A stretch of 64,000 nucleotides of DNA from Diplonema japonicum (Eukaryota; Euglenozoa; Diplonemea; Diplonemida; Diplonemidae), in the NCBI GenBank assembly GCA_964019335.1, contig OZ025700.1, positions 124,001 to 188,000 of the forward strand, given 5' to 3'. A program made the translations under genes and the position numbers. The notes under the pieces are model-generated. The model was not told the origin of the DNA. It made no database searches and worked only from the letters and a program-made list of their open reading frames with translations. Below are positions 31,052 to 41,647 of the stretch, piece by piece; position 1 is the stretch's first letter, and each line of letters begins with the position of its first letter.

Positions 31052-32128
31052 CTACTCCTCTGCAACAACTGTAACAGGCTCATTCCTGACGGGGCCGGGG
31101 AGGGCCTTGTGGGGCTCTTCATTTTCAACCTTTGAGTATTTGTTGTTGCAGAAGTAGAAGACAGCCCCTCCGGCAAGGGCGGTGGCGAGAACACAGCCAA
31201 TAACAATGAGGGCGATCTCCCAGCCTTTGAGGCCATCATCGTCGCTAGAGGAGGTGGCGGCAGTGGTGGTGGTAGGCTTCGGTGTGGGCGCCACGTAGTT
31301 GGGGTTCGCAATCAGAATCTCCACCTCATCGAACTCCACCTGCTGGATCTTGAAGGGCGCCAGCTCCACACCTGCCTTTGAATCATCCACCTTCTTCACT
31401 ATTTTTGCCTCTCTTGCCGTTCCCGTAGCAGTTAAAAAAAAAGCTGCCTTGTATTCGAAGGTCACCTCCGCAGTGCTCCCGGTCTCCCCAGCCAGCACTG
31501 TAAGAGCACGCCCAAGAGGGGTGAGAACCAGCTCAGAGGTGCACCCCAGGGCCAGCTTGTCGGTCTCTGTCCTGGGGCATCCGAAGAGGCACGCCGTCAA
31601 GGGGCAGGTCCAGTGGAAGTGCACCGCCGCCGTCTCGTCCTTCAGAACCTGAAGCAGAGCGGTTCCGAGCTTCGAGGTGTCGAGGGCAGCCTTCAGGACG
31701 TTCATCTTCAGCCTGAGCACCCTTCGCACCACCTTGATGATCCTCCCGTCCTGTCGGGGCACAGGGACCGCCACGACGGTGGGCACAGGGGTGTCGGCAC
31801 ATTCGCAGAACTCGTCACATTTTGTGAGGTCGGAGGCTCCGATGCACACGGTATCACAATTCGCAGGGGCACCGGCAGGGGCGGGGTCCTTCAGGCGGAA
31901 GGTGGTGCACGGGATGCACTCGCACAGCTGTGCCACCCCGCGTGTGGGGAAGCACGCAGCGCTCGTCACTGGGTTTTCACACAGTGCCGGGCAGTCTGTG
32001 TCGCCATTCACGGTGGTCGGGCGCCACCCTTGGCAGAAGGTCAGCACTGGCCCGTCGTCCTGAGGGGCGTCCGCAGCAAAGCTGCAGCCCACAAGCGCAA
32101 GCATGGTGATAGTCGCGAAGGTCCTCAT
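31052..32128 (-). CDS. short cysteine-rich type I membrane protein, diverged copy 4
   Basis: A 358-residue frame with the same architecture as copies 1-3: signal peptide MRTFATITMLALVGCSFA, two cysteine modules, the WTCPLTACLFGCPRTET domain, a transmembrane helix (IALIVIGCVLATALAGGAV) and a tail ending EPVTVVAEE. It differs by many substitutions, a longer linker (TPKPTTTTAATSSSDDD) before the helix, and an in-frame poly(T) insertion that reads AAFFLTATG where the others read AAAGTG. It appears to have escaped the recent homogenisation. The next gene upstream begins its 3' end only 262 bp away. Confidence 0.85.
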   Translation of the reverse strand: MRTFATITMLALVGCSFAADAPQDDGPVLTFCQGWRPTTVNGDTDCPALCENPVTSAACFPTRGVAQLCECIPCTTFRLKDPAPAGAPANCDTVCIGASDLTKCDEFCECADTPVPTVVAVPVPRQDGRIIKVVRRVLRLKMNVLKAALDTSKLGTALLQVLKDETAAVHFHWTCPLTACLFGCPRTETDKLALGCTSELVLTPLGRALTVLAGETGSTAEVTFEYKAAFFLTATGTAREAKIVKKVDDSKAGVELAPFKIQQVEFDEVEILIANPNYVAPTPKPTTTTAATSSSDDDGLKGWEIALIVIGCVLATALAGGAVFYFCNNKYSKVENEEPHKALPGPVRNEPVTVVAEE

Positions 32129-32286
32129 TGTGTGTTTTGGAGTTTTTTTTTTTTTTTTTTTTTTTTGAAAGCTGTGGTATTGTATTGGAAAGATCCCATA
32201 AAAAAAAGACGAAGGAGGCTACTGACTAAACTGAAACTGACAAGATGGAGGGTTGGTTCGCAAAAAAAAAAAAAAAAAAAAAAAGA

Positions 32287-32328
32287 GAGACATTTAAGGG
32301 TACCTGCGGTATGTGGCAGGACGCCTGA
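32287..32328. repeat. 42-bp spacer repeat, copy 2
   Basis: An exact match to 27530-27571, here 62 bp below the stop codon of the second giant gene, again followed by an A tract. Confidence 0.65.
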
Positions 32329-32390
32329 CAAAAAAAAAAGAAAAAAAAAAAAAAAAAAACTAATTTCCCCTAGTTTTGCTATTCGGTTCC

Positions 32391-35300
32391 CTAGACAACA
32401 GCAAGCGGTGTGGGTACTGGTGTTAGCTCGTTCATAGAACGTGTGCCTGATGGAAAAAAAAGTAAAAAAAGAACAACCCCCCCTAACAACATACCAGGTG
32501 TTGTTGGTGCTTCTGTCTCGGCTCTTGTGTACCGCGTGGGTCTCCGCATGTGCGTGACAAGGATCACAAGGACGACTATCGTGGCAACGACTAAGACTGT
32601 GCTGATGATAACAGCCGTGACTATCCACTGTGCGTTGGGTGCGAAGAGAAAAAAAAAAAAAAAAAAAAGGAAAACATACTCCTTTGATGGATTCCTGTTC
32701 TTTTGCTTGCTCTTGCACGACCTCCACTTTGGCTTGCGAAACCTTCTCAATAGCAAACGGTGTCAGCTCGTGCTGCGTGTCATTCTTTGCTGCTGCGATC
32801 TCACTGTTCAACGTGACAAGCACTTCGCTATCTGTGGTCTCGGCTTTGTTCTCTGTGCCAAATTCCACATATGAATGGAACACCTCTGCAACCGCCGCCT
32901 TCCTTGCGCTGCTATCATATGTAACACCGCTCAGGCACCCCAGCGACAACTTGTCCACTTCCAGATCAGGGCACACGTCATGTGGGCACGCTTCCTCCGG
33001 GCAGATCCAGTACATCGATGTGCGCTGTACTTCGCTCGACAACACAGATGTGACTACAGCTTCGAAATCAGCTTTTTTGAAAGCTCCCATGTGGTGTCGC
33101 ATCTTCATTCTGAACACTGACTTCATGATCTTTACCCACCCATTCACCAACGGTGTTGGGGTGGCCCCCGTTTTGCACTTGCACCCTGCACACAACGTTG
33201 GGTTCCCGTCTGTGCCGCACCATTCTCCGCACTGTTCGGGTTCCCACGTTCCTGCACATTCTGCTTTTTTTACGCACTCGCATAGCTGTACTTCTCCAGA
33301 ACTGCAAACCGTTGAAGTCTCTGGGTACGTGCACATCGCGTTGCACCTGTTGCTCAATTGAAGCTCATTTCCAGCAACGGTTTCCTTATACCTGCTGCAC
33401 TCCGAGACAGTCCCGCCCTCGCAGGCGCCTGGCCCTATGCACGACACGGAACCACCGCTTAGCCCCACGCACGACCTGCCCCCACTGCACTTCACATTGC
33501 ACGTCCCAGGGATGAGGCAGTGCACTGCCATGTCCATGCAGGACTCGTACCCACCACATGTAATACTGCAGCCCGACAGGGGGCAGTGGAGGGTGCTCCC
33601 CTTGCAAGAGTGAGTCGACGTGCAGTCGAGTGACGTGACCGCACTAGCCGCTCCCCAGAAGAAGGTAGCGTTGAGGCACGCATCTTGGGACAGGCATGAA
33701 GCACTGCATGAAGAAGAGCTACAGGTATGATTCGTCGAAAAGCAAGAAGCGACAGCACCGCATGTGAGCTGGCACGCGGCACTGTTGCATTCCATGGTGC
33801 TAGATGTGCAGGACAGCAGGCCTGTGCACTCCGTGTGGCAAAAATTTGTGCTTTTCGTGCATGTCAATTGCTGATCAGCACACGACAAAACACCCTTGCA
33901 ACCAGTGTAGAGTGTCTCGCTGAGATCGCTGCCGATAGTAGCAGATCTGCAAGACGCAGTGTCCGTGCACAAAACAGAACAGGGCCCGATGCCGCAACGC
34001 AGGCTTGTGGCTTCGCACTCTTTGAAAGAATTGCACAGGACGTTACACGATTGACAGTTACACGCTTCATGGGGAGGACACGGCATGGGGATGGCTTCTG
34101 GTGCCATAGAGGAACAGGCGCATACACCCATGTCCTCAGAACATACAGCACTCGCGACGGCCTCTGGTCGATTGCACCACAATTGGCAGGAGGCATCATC
34201 TACACTAATGCCAGCCCACTTAGCACATCGCATTGTTGTGGGTGCTGGTGTCGAGGCGCCGCCAGAAGCGCTGCAGTCGCACACCTGGCGCGGACCCGGC
34301 TGGCACCTCGCGTCTTGTGGACTCTTCCCGCACACAGCAATGCACCACGAGTCTGTCATTAGTGACACTACTGATGTCCATGTGCACGAAAGTGTCGCCA
34401 TAGGCTTCTCAGGCACGGGCTGCACTACTGAAGTGCACTTGCAGAAGTCATCACAGAAGGATTCCGACCCAGGGAGTAGACATACTTCTTGGCAGATAGG
34501 TTCATCTCCAAAAACTAACACCCCCACATCCGAAGCCACCCACCCGACACACGTAAATGAAGACGTGGTAGCGACCATGCTGGCCCCGACGGCACCAGCG
34601 CAAGAATCATGGCCCAGGCACAGCAGCTTGGCACCAGGTGCCTTTAAATTTTCACATGACTTGAAGCCATGGCACTCAACTACACAATCAAGCCCCGAAG
34701 GGCACTCTAACGAGGCACCGCTACAAGACAATGTGTCTTGGCACTCCAGTGTAACGGAGCCTCTCGATTGTCCCCACAAGAATTTTGTGTTTTGACATGA
34801 AAATGGTGACTCGCACTTCGCACGGCATGCGCCGCCGCTGCAAGTGTGGGTTACATTGCTACACCCCTGCTGACCTTTGCATGATAAGTCACATGTGCTG
34901 CTCTTGCACACGATAGAGCTGTACTCGCATGAATACGATCCATCGCAGTTCACGGCACACGACTTGGCGTTGGGACCGCAAAGCATTGAGGGGCTTGTGA
35001 CCGACGGGAGCTGCTTGCATGCCATGTAGCCAGCACAGTCTACCGAGCACCTCTCTGCCTCTGTGTCGCATGTATAGGTAGACGATAAGCAGGCCAAGTC
35101 CCCCTCGCACTTCATGTCACAGTACGCCCCGCCGCTGCCACAAACCATGTCACTGCGTGTGCATTCCTTCGCCCCACTGCATCGAAAAACACAGTCAGTA
35201 TTGGAGCTGCACGCGCAATTGCTCCCGTCGGCGCACTGCAGCAACGAGGGTGGGTTGCGGCACTCGCACAATGGAAGCACGCCCTGCTTCCCAACACAAT

Positions 35301-36798
35301 AGGCGTCGTTCCCAACGCCGCTGCACATGGCGGTGCACCACCCCTGCGTAATGTTGCCGATGTTGAAAGATGCGATGGACGGGACCCAAGTTGTGCAATT
35401 GGTAGGTCTGCATTGGCACTCGGTGAAGCACACCGCACCTGGGCAGTTTGCATCACACCACACTTGAGACTTCGATCCACCAGGTTTGGCTTGGTATTTG
35501 CTTGAGAGACAAGTTGGCCCCGAAGTAGGAACAGAGGTCCGTGGAGCGAGTGTGTCTGGGGATGGTGTTTCTGGTGAGTGAGTAGTTCCTGGCACAAGTG
35601 TATCGGGAATAGGCGTGTCAGGTGCATCCGTGTCAGGTGCAGGTGTATCAGGAATGGGTGTGTCAGGTGCATCAGTGTCTGGCGCGTACGTCGTACCCGG
35701 TATAAGGGTAGCAGGTATGTCTGTATCTGGTGCTGGTGTGTCAGGTGCATCCGTGTCAGGTGCAGGGGTATCAGGAGCCGGGGTATCAGGAGCCGGCGTA
35801 TCTGGCGCCGGTGTATCTGGTGCATCCGTGTCAGGTGCAGGGGTATCGGGTGCTGGTGTATCCGGCGCAGGGGTGTCGGGAGCTGGCGTATCCGGTGCAT
35901 TCGTGTCTGGCGCATCAGTGTCTGGCGCATCAGTGGCTGGTACGTAGACATAATTTTTAAGATCGTTGTGGCAAGAAAGGGGTGTGAGGCACACTGCCGT
36001 GATCTTCCCGCTCAACTTCGAGGCGTCCATCAGTTCGCATGCATAGTCCACGGTGCATTGTATAGTGCAGGTTGTGCCGACAGGCAAGTTCGTAGGGCAG
36101 GCAAGCGTCAACGAACTACAAGCCTGGTTGTGAGTGCATTGTATCAAGCAGTTCTGGTTATCAGGGCAGGTGATAGAGCCCCCCTTGCATGCCTGGACGT
36201 TGTGGCAGTTGACGGAAAGTGCCCCTGTGACGGCCTTCAGTTTGAAGTCGGTGCACGATGAGGATTCCTTGCATTCATAAGCGCTGTCGCCCGATGGCTG
36301 GGCCGTGTGGTCGGTGCTGGTGCAAGAGTTGATACCATTGCAGATGAAGCCGCATTTCAACGCTTCGCAGCGGGAAACGATGGAGTGGCAGCTATTCTGG
36401 CCGTCGCAGGTGGTCTTGCAGTTTTGGACAGCTGGGCTGCAGTAATGCCCGAAAGCAGCGCCTGCTGCTGTCGGCGGGTTGGGGTCGGGGATGAGACCTC
36501 TACACGAGTCAAGCTGACCACACCGTGTAAGACAGTCCTTTGTATTAGAGCACTCAACATGGCCCCCCTCACACCCACTGACACCTGTGCACTCCAGGTT
36601 GCATATATCCCCTCCTACGCACCGGAGTGACGATCCCTTGCACTCGTCCGTTCCATCGCACAGGTACTGGCAATTCGAACCCACTGCAGTGGTGTCGCAG
36701 TCACACCCCGCACCAGCACTGCACATCGCTTGGAACCCATCAGCCCATACCACAAGGATGCACAACACCAGTACCCGGAGCAGCGCTATACAAACCAT
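32391..36798 (-). CDS. second giant modular cysteine-rich membrane protein, three exons (1,435 residues)
   Basis: Exons in transcript order are 36798-32680, 32627-32495 and 32446-32391. Introns are 52 nt (GTATGT...CAG) and 48 nt (GTATGT...CAG). Exon 1 encodes a signal peptide (MVCIALLRVLVLCILVVWADG), a cysteine block (about 25-285), a Pro-Asp-Thr stalk (about 286-405), cysteine modules, two further cysteine blocks, and a membrane-proximal domain with MYWICPEEACPHDVCPDLEV and DKLSLGC. Exon 2 carries the transmembrane helix (WIVTAVIISTVLVVATIVVL) and part of the tail; exon 3 ends the tail at PTPLAVV. Without splicing the frame misses the helix, so the intron call is well supported. It is homologous to the first giant in order and C-terminal domain but strongly diverged. 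Confidence 0.8.
35577..35945 (-). repeat. Pro-Asp-Thr stalk repeat inside the second giant gene
   Basis: A minisatellite with units of 15 nt encoding APDTP or APDTD, with a few variants (IPDTP, IPATL, NAPDT). It encodes about 120 residues between the first cysteine block and the following modules. It corresponds in position-type to the Pro-Thr stalk of the other giant but is unrelated in repeat unit. Confidence 0.8.
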
Positions 36799-36968
36799 CT
36801 GGTCCAGGAGACCCCTAGTGTACTGCAGAAATAATGAACCGTATTCAAAAAAAAAAAAAAAAAAAAAAAAAAACCCAAAAAGAGCAAGCTAGGGAACGGG
36901 TAAGGGAGAGGTGGGTAGAGGAAAGGGGGGGGGGGGGGGGGGGGGTGTACGTGGTGCGCTACCATATA

Positions 36969-38239
36969 CTAGTAGTCGTCTTCATGGTAACAGGCACCCA
37001 TTTCTTCGTAGTCCTTCTCGAGGTCCGCGAGGTTTTCGAACGCTTCGGTGAACTCACCCTCCTCCATGCCCTCCCTGATGTACCAATGCACAAAAGCCCT
37101 TTTGCTGTACATCAGTGAGGACTTGTGGTGGACTCTACCGAAAAGCTCCGCGATGCAGGTGTTGTTGCCGATCATCGATGCACAGCGCGACGACTCAACG
37201 GCGCCACAAGGGTTCACACCGTATTTAATATCACGGGGCTCCCATTCTACAAACTGAACGTGTTTCCCTACAACGCTGTCAAGGGCCGCTCCAGCGTCAG
37301 CAGTGGCAACGTCGCCACGATACATAACACAACATGCGGAGTACCTTCCGTAGCCTGGGTAGCTTTTCACCGCGAGGTTGCGTGATTCAAAAGCTGACTT
37401 GGTGATCTCTGCTGTGCTGCATTGTAGAGCAGCGACGGGCGGACACGACGCTAGCAAAAAATGTATTCTCGGAAACTGCACGAGGCCACCTTGAAGCTCA
37501 GCGAGGCTCCTGTTCAAACCACCACCAAACCGCACAGAAGAAGTGAGGTTCGACACCGTTCGCGTAAAGACACGGCCCACGTCGTCATTGGTAGGCATTT
37601 CAACGTTTAGATGCCTCCATACAATATCATGCAAAGCATCAGTTTCGAAAGGAAGCGCAAGGTCTGTATGTTCAAGTAGATGATGTGACGCTAAAAGCGC
37701 GTTATAAGGCTCAACAAGAGATGACGCAGTTCGAGGAGAAGGGTACACGGGTAATGAGAGTTTAATTTTATCAGGGTATGCAGACGAAATGCGGTCTAAC
37801 AAAACCGACGCCAAGCCCGATCCGGTCCCCCCGCCTACGGAGTGGAATATAGCAAACCCTTCGAAACATGAAGTTGCTTCGGTTATTTTTCGTAGTTGTT
37901 CGAGGCAGGCGTCTGCCAGGGGTGATGTGCGGTATCCCCTTGCGAAGGTGCTCGCTTCGTCTTCGTTCAGCCCGATGAGCTGTTCGCCGTGAAACAGCTC
38001 CCTGCACTCTCCCGTTTTTATATCGTCCATTGTAGTTTCTTGCACGTCAGCGAACAATGCTCTTGGAAGCCATTTGCCTGATTTTTCTTCAGCGAAGAAG
38101 CTTTCCAACCTCCCACAGATGCTGTCATGAGAGCATATCGTGCCATCGTGGGGGTGGAGGCCGTGTTCCGAACAGTACAGCTCCCAGCATGCGGTGCCGA
38201 GCTGGCAACCAGTTCCTCCTTTGAAATTATTTCTCGCAT
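36969..38239 (-). pseudogene. very divergent alpha-tubulin, N-terminal frameshift
   Basis: The ATG at 38239 reads MREIIS, the canonical alpha-tubulin start. The frame then shifts by one base near 38,222 into KGGTGCQLGTACWELYCSEH, which runs to the stop with no other break. The GTP-binding loop HSVGGGTGSG, the helix-8 glutamate (LAELQGG, equivalent to alpha Glu254) and KRAFVHWYIREGMEEGEF are conserved. The N-terminal nucleotide-contact motif GQAGxQ is replaced by GGTGCQ with two residues lost, several surface loops are shortened, and the tail ends in Tyr. Either the frameshift is an assembly error and this is an unusual tubulin paralog, or the gene is decaying; the long clean remaining frame favours the former or recent loss. 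Confidence 0.7.
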
Positions 38240-38785
38240 TTTTTTTTTTTTTTTTTTTTTTTTTGTGTGTTCCTCCCCCTCCCTTTTTTGTGAACGGTAC
38301 AATGAAAAGAAATATAGGAGAAACATTGCAAAAAAAAAATAAAAAAAACAAGAAAAAAAACTTTTCTTTCTCCATTTTTTTTTTTTTTTTTTTTTTTTTG
38401 CTGGGTAACCCGAGGGTAAGGGGGATGTGCAGGGACATAAGAGGATGTGGAGAACAATGGAAAAAAAAAAAAAAAAAAAAAGCTGTGGTCAGGCAGAAGA
38501 GGGTGGGGGGAGGGAGGGTAAGAGGGTATTGCTGCGGAAAAAGGAAAGTGAGGCAAAACACAACTTTCTTTTGAAATATTTGGCTTATCATTTTATTTAT
38601 TTGTTTCTCCCCCCCCCCTCCCGACATATTTTCTGTGTTTCGATAGATCGACACCGCACGCTCAGGCCACCTCTCTCTTCAGTGCCTTTCAAATGTCTAT
38701 CATCGAAAAAAAAGGGTCAAAAAGAAAATGGTGGTTTGCCTCGGGGTTTTTGATGACAGAAACTTTTCTGAGAAGAAAAACAAAA

Positions 38786-38818
<33 letters not shown>

Positions 38819-39026
38819 AAGAGAAGGGATGCTTGCTATAAAAAAACTCGATAAAATTTCAGTGTGCATGGGGGTGCTCACTGTTCAGGTAGAAATTCAC
38901 ACTAATCGGTCACCGTTCTGCGGTTGCTGTCTGGTGCCTGCGGTGGCTGCTTGTCGCGATGAGATGGACGGCATCTGGGCGAGAAACATTGCTTGGAGTC
39001 GAGGTACACGTCATCCGCGAAAGTGA
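38240..39026. other. spacer above the tubulin gene
   Basis: Poly(A) and poly(T) tracts occupy 38,240-38,830. From about 38,830 the composition becomes ordinary and continues into the OTU-like relic. A minus-strand segment near 38,965-39,030 reads LVTFADDVYL, a string that could recall a reverse-transcriptase active site but lacks any supporting context. Confidence 0.4.
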
Positions 39027-40461
39027 CTAAGCTCCTGGTACTTCCGTCATCACGCACTTCACCATCACCGACACCAGGCGTTCACCATGATTACCGAGAT
39101 GGGGCACCCTTGCAGGATACCATTCGTCACCCGGAACTCTGAGCCAACACCTGTCGGGAAACGGAATCGCCGCTTCAGGTTCGCATACATAGCTTTCAAG
39201 GGGGTCAGTCACCACCCACGTCTGCCTGCCACCATGCCTGTGCAGCTTCTTCCTCACCGTTGCTGGCCACCCGGAACGGCTCAGCTTGCCCTCGAGCTCC
39301 AGCCCGTTCATTGTTCATCGTAGTGGGCACCCTCCAGCAGGTCTACGGCGGTCGCTGTTGTCTTCAGATCTGCATGGCGGTCCTTGAGGATCTGCCTTGC
39401 GGTGTTGAGTCCGTCCTTTGGCACCCGAACGCCGTACGTGACAGTCTTGCTCGATTTTTTCAGGGTCAAACCCCATCCGCCGATGTCATTCTTCATCTTC
39501 AGGGCAACCTTCAGAGCCGACGGAAACGCCGTCCTCTCCGCTGCGCGTTAAGATCGCCTTAACGTCTTCCTTCTTTACCGTGATCGGTATTTCTAAAATA
39601 CCGTCCTTCTTTCTGCCCCTCTTAGCGAGGTACCTCCCTGCGCGTTCTCTCAGCCATGCCAGCAGACGCGGCCGAGCCTTCTCGGCGTCCTGCGTCGTCT
39701 CGCCAGGAGAAAAAGCTCTGCAGTGCACGTGGGCTCAGGCTCCTTCTCCTCCGTCTCCTCCATGTCCTCGACAGTCTCGCTAGTGGGCATTGCCGGGTCG
39801 CCGTGCCTTGCCGTCACGTACAGGCGCCTGTACGTCTTGCCACGTCCCTCGTTTGTCACCAGGAGGACCTCCGCCATCTTACCGCAGAAGTAGGGTAATC
39901 GTCCCCAGGAAACCACCGTCACCGCTGCCGTCCCCTTCAGCCACTCTGCCGCCTGTCGCTCATCACCCTGCGGCACCAGGTACACCGCGTGCTCTTGCAC
40001 CGTCTCCGGGCCCTGCCACTCCTGCACGTGGACCTGCCACTCATCTCCATCGAGACATCCCTCGACGGGCTTGCGTACTTCTTTCTTCTCGGGCTTCGAA
40101 ACACCTCGGCTCGCGCCAGGGCATTCACCGCCATCCGATCTCCCCACGTCCCCGGAAGAGCCACCAGCCTCTGGTACTCCTTCCACGCCCCCTCCAGGTC
40201 TGCCGCCACTGCCTCCCTTAGGGCAGCGGCCCCGTCTCGCGCTCCGTGCACCGTGTATGAGGCTGCTTCATACAAGCAGTCTCCCGGCCTCCTCCCCACG
40301 TCTTGGACCTTCCAGCCCATCCCCAGCCTGCCGGCTAGGTCGCCCACCGCTTCTCCTTGCCTGGTGGATTCGCCAGACCCCCCTTTTGAAGGAGCCTGCC
40401 CGCCCTCGTGGAGGCTCCACCTCGGCCTTTTGGTGGCATTTTGTCTTCGCGACTTTTGATG
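39027..40461 (-). pseudogene. frameshifted OTU-protease-like relic
   Basis: Minus-strand frames chain head to tail with at least four shifts: about 40,440-40,105, 40,140-39,650, 39,720-39,490, 39,545-39,308 and 39,311-39,027. The first carries GRRPGDCLYEAASYTVHG, then ALREAV and GTWGDRMAVNALARA. This matches the D-x-N/D-C-L-F/Y ... R ... W-G-x-x-x-x-x-x-A-L-A order of OTU cysteine proteases. A possible distal His segment, EHAVYLVPQG, is in the second frame. The rest has protein-like composition but no family I know. The stretch is GC-rich and homopolymer-free, unlike all nearby spacers, which suggests an inserted element or a dead gene. OTU domains occur in some retroelements. Confidence 0.5.
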
Positions 40462-41647
40462 TTAAAAACCCGAAACCCAGTGTTCCCTGTAAAAAAAGAT
40501 TTTCTTTTTTTTTTTCTTTTTCCGTGTGCCGGATTGGAATTCTTCGTTTCTTTTATCTTCGGAGTTACTTTTATTTTCCGCCGTTTTTTTTTCTACCAAA
40601 ATACCCCCCTTTTTTTTGCATTGTCTACTTTTCTTTTTTTTTTTTGCATACCACGTTGGCACAGTGCCGACAAACTGACGGATTCAGAGATAAAGAAAAT
40701 ATTTTTTTTGGGGGGGAGGGGAAAGAAATCAACAGAGATCCCCACCTTCAGCGTACTGGCCTTTTCTTTTTTTTTTTTTTGGGTTCTCTTCTTTCTTGAG
40801 ATCGTCATAAAAGAACTTAAGACAAATTAACGCGTCAGCCATTTTGACAAAAAAGAATACCCTCTAGGAAGGGTTATATATTTTGAACAGGGAGGAGACA
40901 CACAAATAAGAAAAAAAAGAAGGGGGGGAAAAAAGGAGCCAGCCTTCAAGTTGAAAAGTAAGGGATCTATACTTGGCGAGTCTAAGGGGAAAAAAAAAAA
41001 AAAAACAAGATTTAGCTTCGTCTTGTTCCTTTATTTCTTCTTTTCTTTTTTTTTTTTTTCGTTCTTTTTTTTTTTTGTTTCTCATTCTTTCACGATACTA
41101 AAAAACAATGTATGCCCCCCCTCCCCCCCCCCCCCCCCCCACCAATAGTTTTTTTTCTTTCCTCAATCGAAATCGTACAAGGGAATAAGGAAAAAAAAAA
41201 AAACTCAAAGTCTTCAGTCTTCCTCAGGACTGTGCAGTTGGTGTCTTCTGCCGCCGTGTAGAGGGACGGCTTCCCACCTTGGCTCCTCGCCCAACACCTT
41301 TGTCAAGGAGCACAGTCTTCCTCCTCCGATGTCCGACTCACGAAGCGCTAGCCCCGGCTTTTCTGTCTCTGCTAGCTCGCGCGCTACCTTCAACGTAGGT
41401 ACCTTTAGGAGCCAGGCGACGGGGGACTTCGCCACGCCCTTCGGTTTGATGAAGACCCCTCCCCCCCCCCCCCCCCCCCGGGTGCTTACGAATCCGTCGA
41501 GGCTGCCGCTCGGTGTCGTCGCGAGCACGTCAACTCAAAAAAAAAGGGGGAAACCCAGTGGGGGGGGAGAAAGAAAAATATGTTTTTTTTTTTTTTTTGA
41601 TAGAAATAAAAAAAAAAAAATAAATAAAAAAAACTCACATCTCTCTT
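40462..41647. other. spacer with one unplaced GC-rich segment
   Basis: Homopolymers fill 40,462-41,210. At 41,214-41,528 a minus-strand open frame of about 100 codons has no ATG, a poly-Gly run and no recognisable family. I leave it unassigned. Confidence 0.4.

Noticed and set aside
32125-32679. Continuous reading of the second giant to a stop near 32125
   Set aside because: It would give a poly-Phe and Lys-rich end with no membrane helix. Two GTATGT-AG introns restore a helix and a tail matching the family plan.
38965-39030. LVTFADDVYL string as a possible reverse-transcriptase active site
   Set aside because: Only ten residues match and no other reverse-transcriptase motif is found on either side.
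41214-41528. Minus-strand frame of about 100 codons with a poly-Gly run
   Set aside because: No ATG start, no recognisable family, and the poly-Gly comes from a homopolymer. The gene above has its own stop, so it is not needed as a 3' exon.
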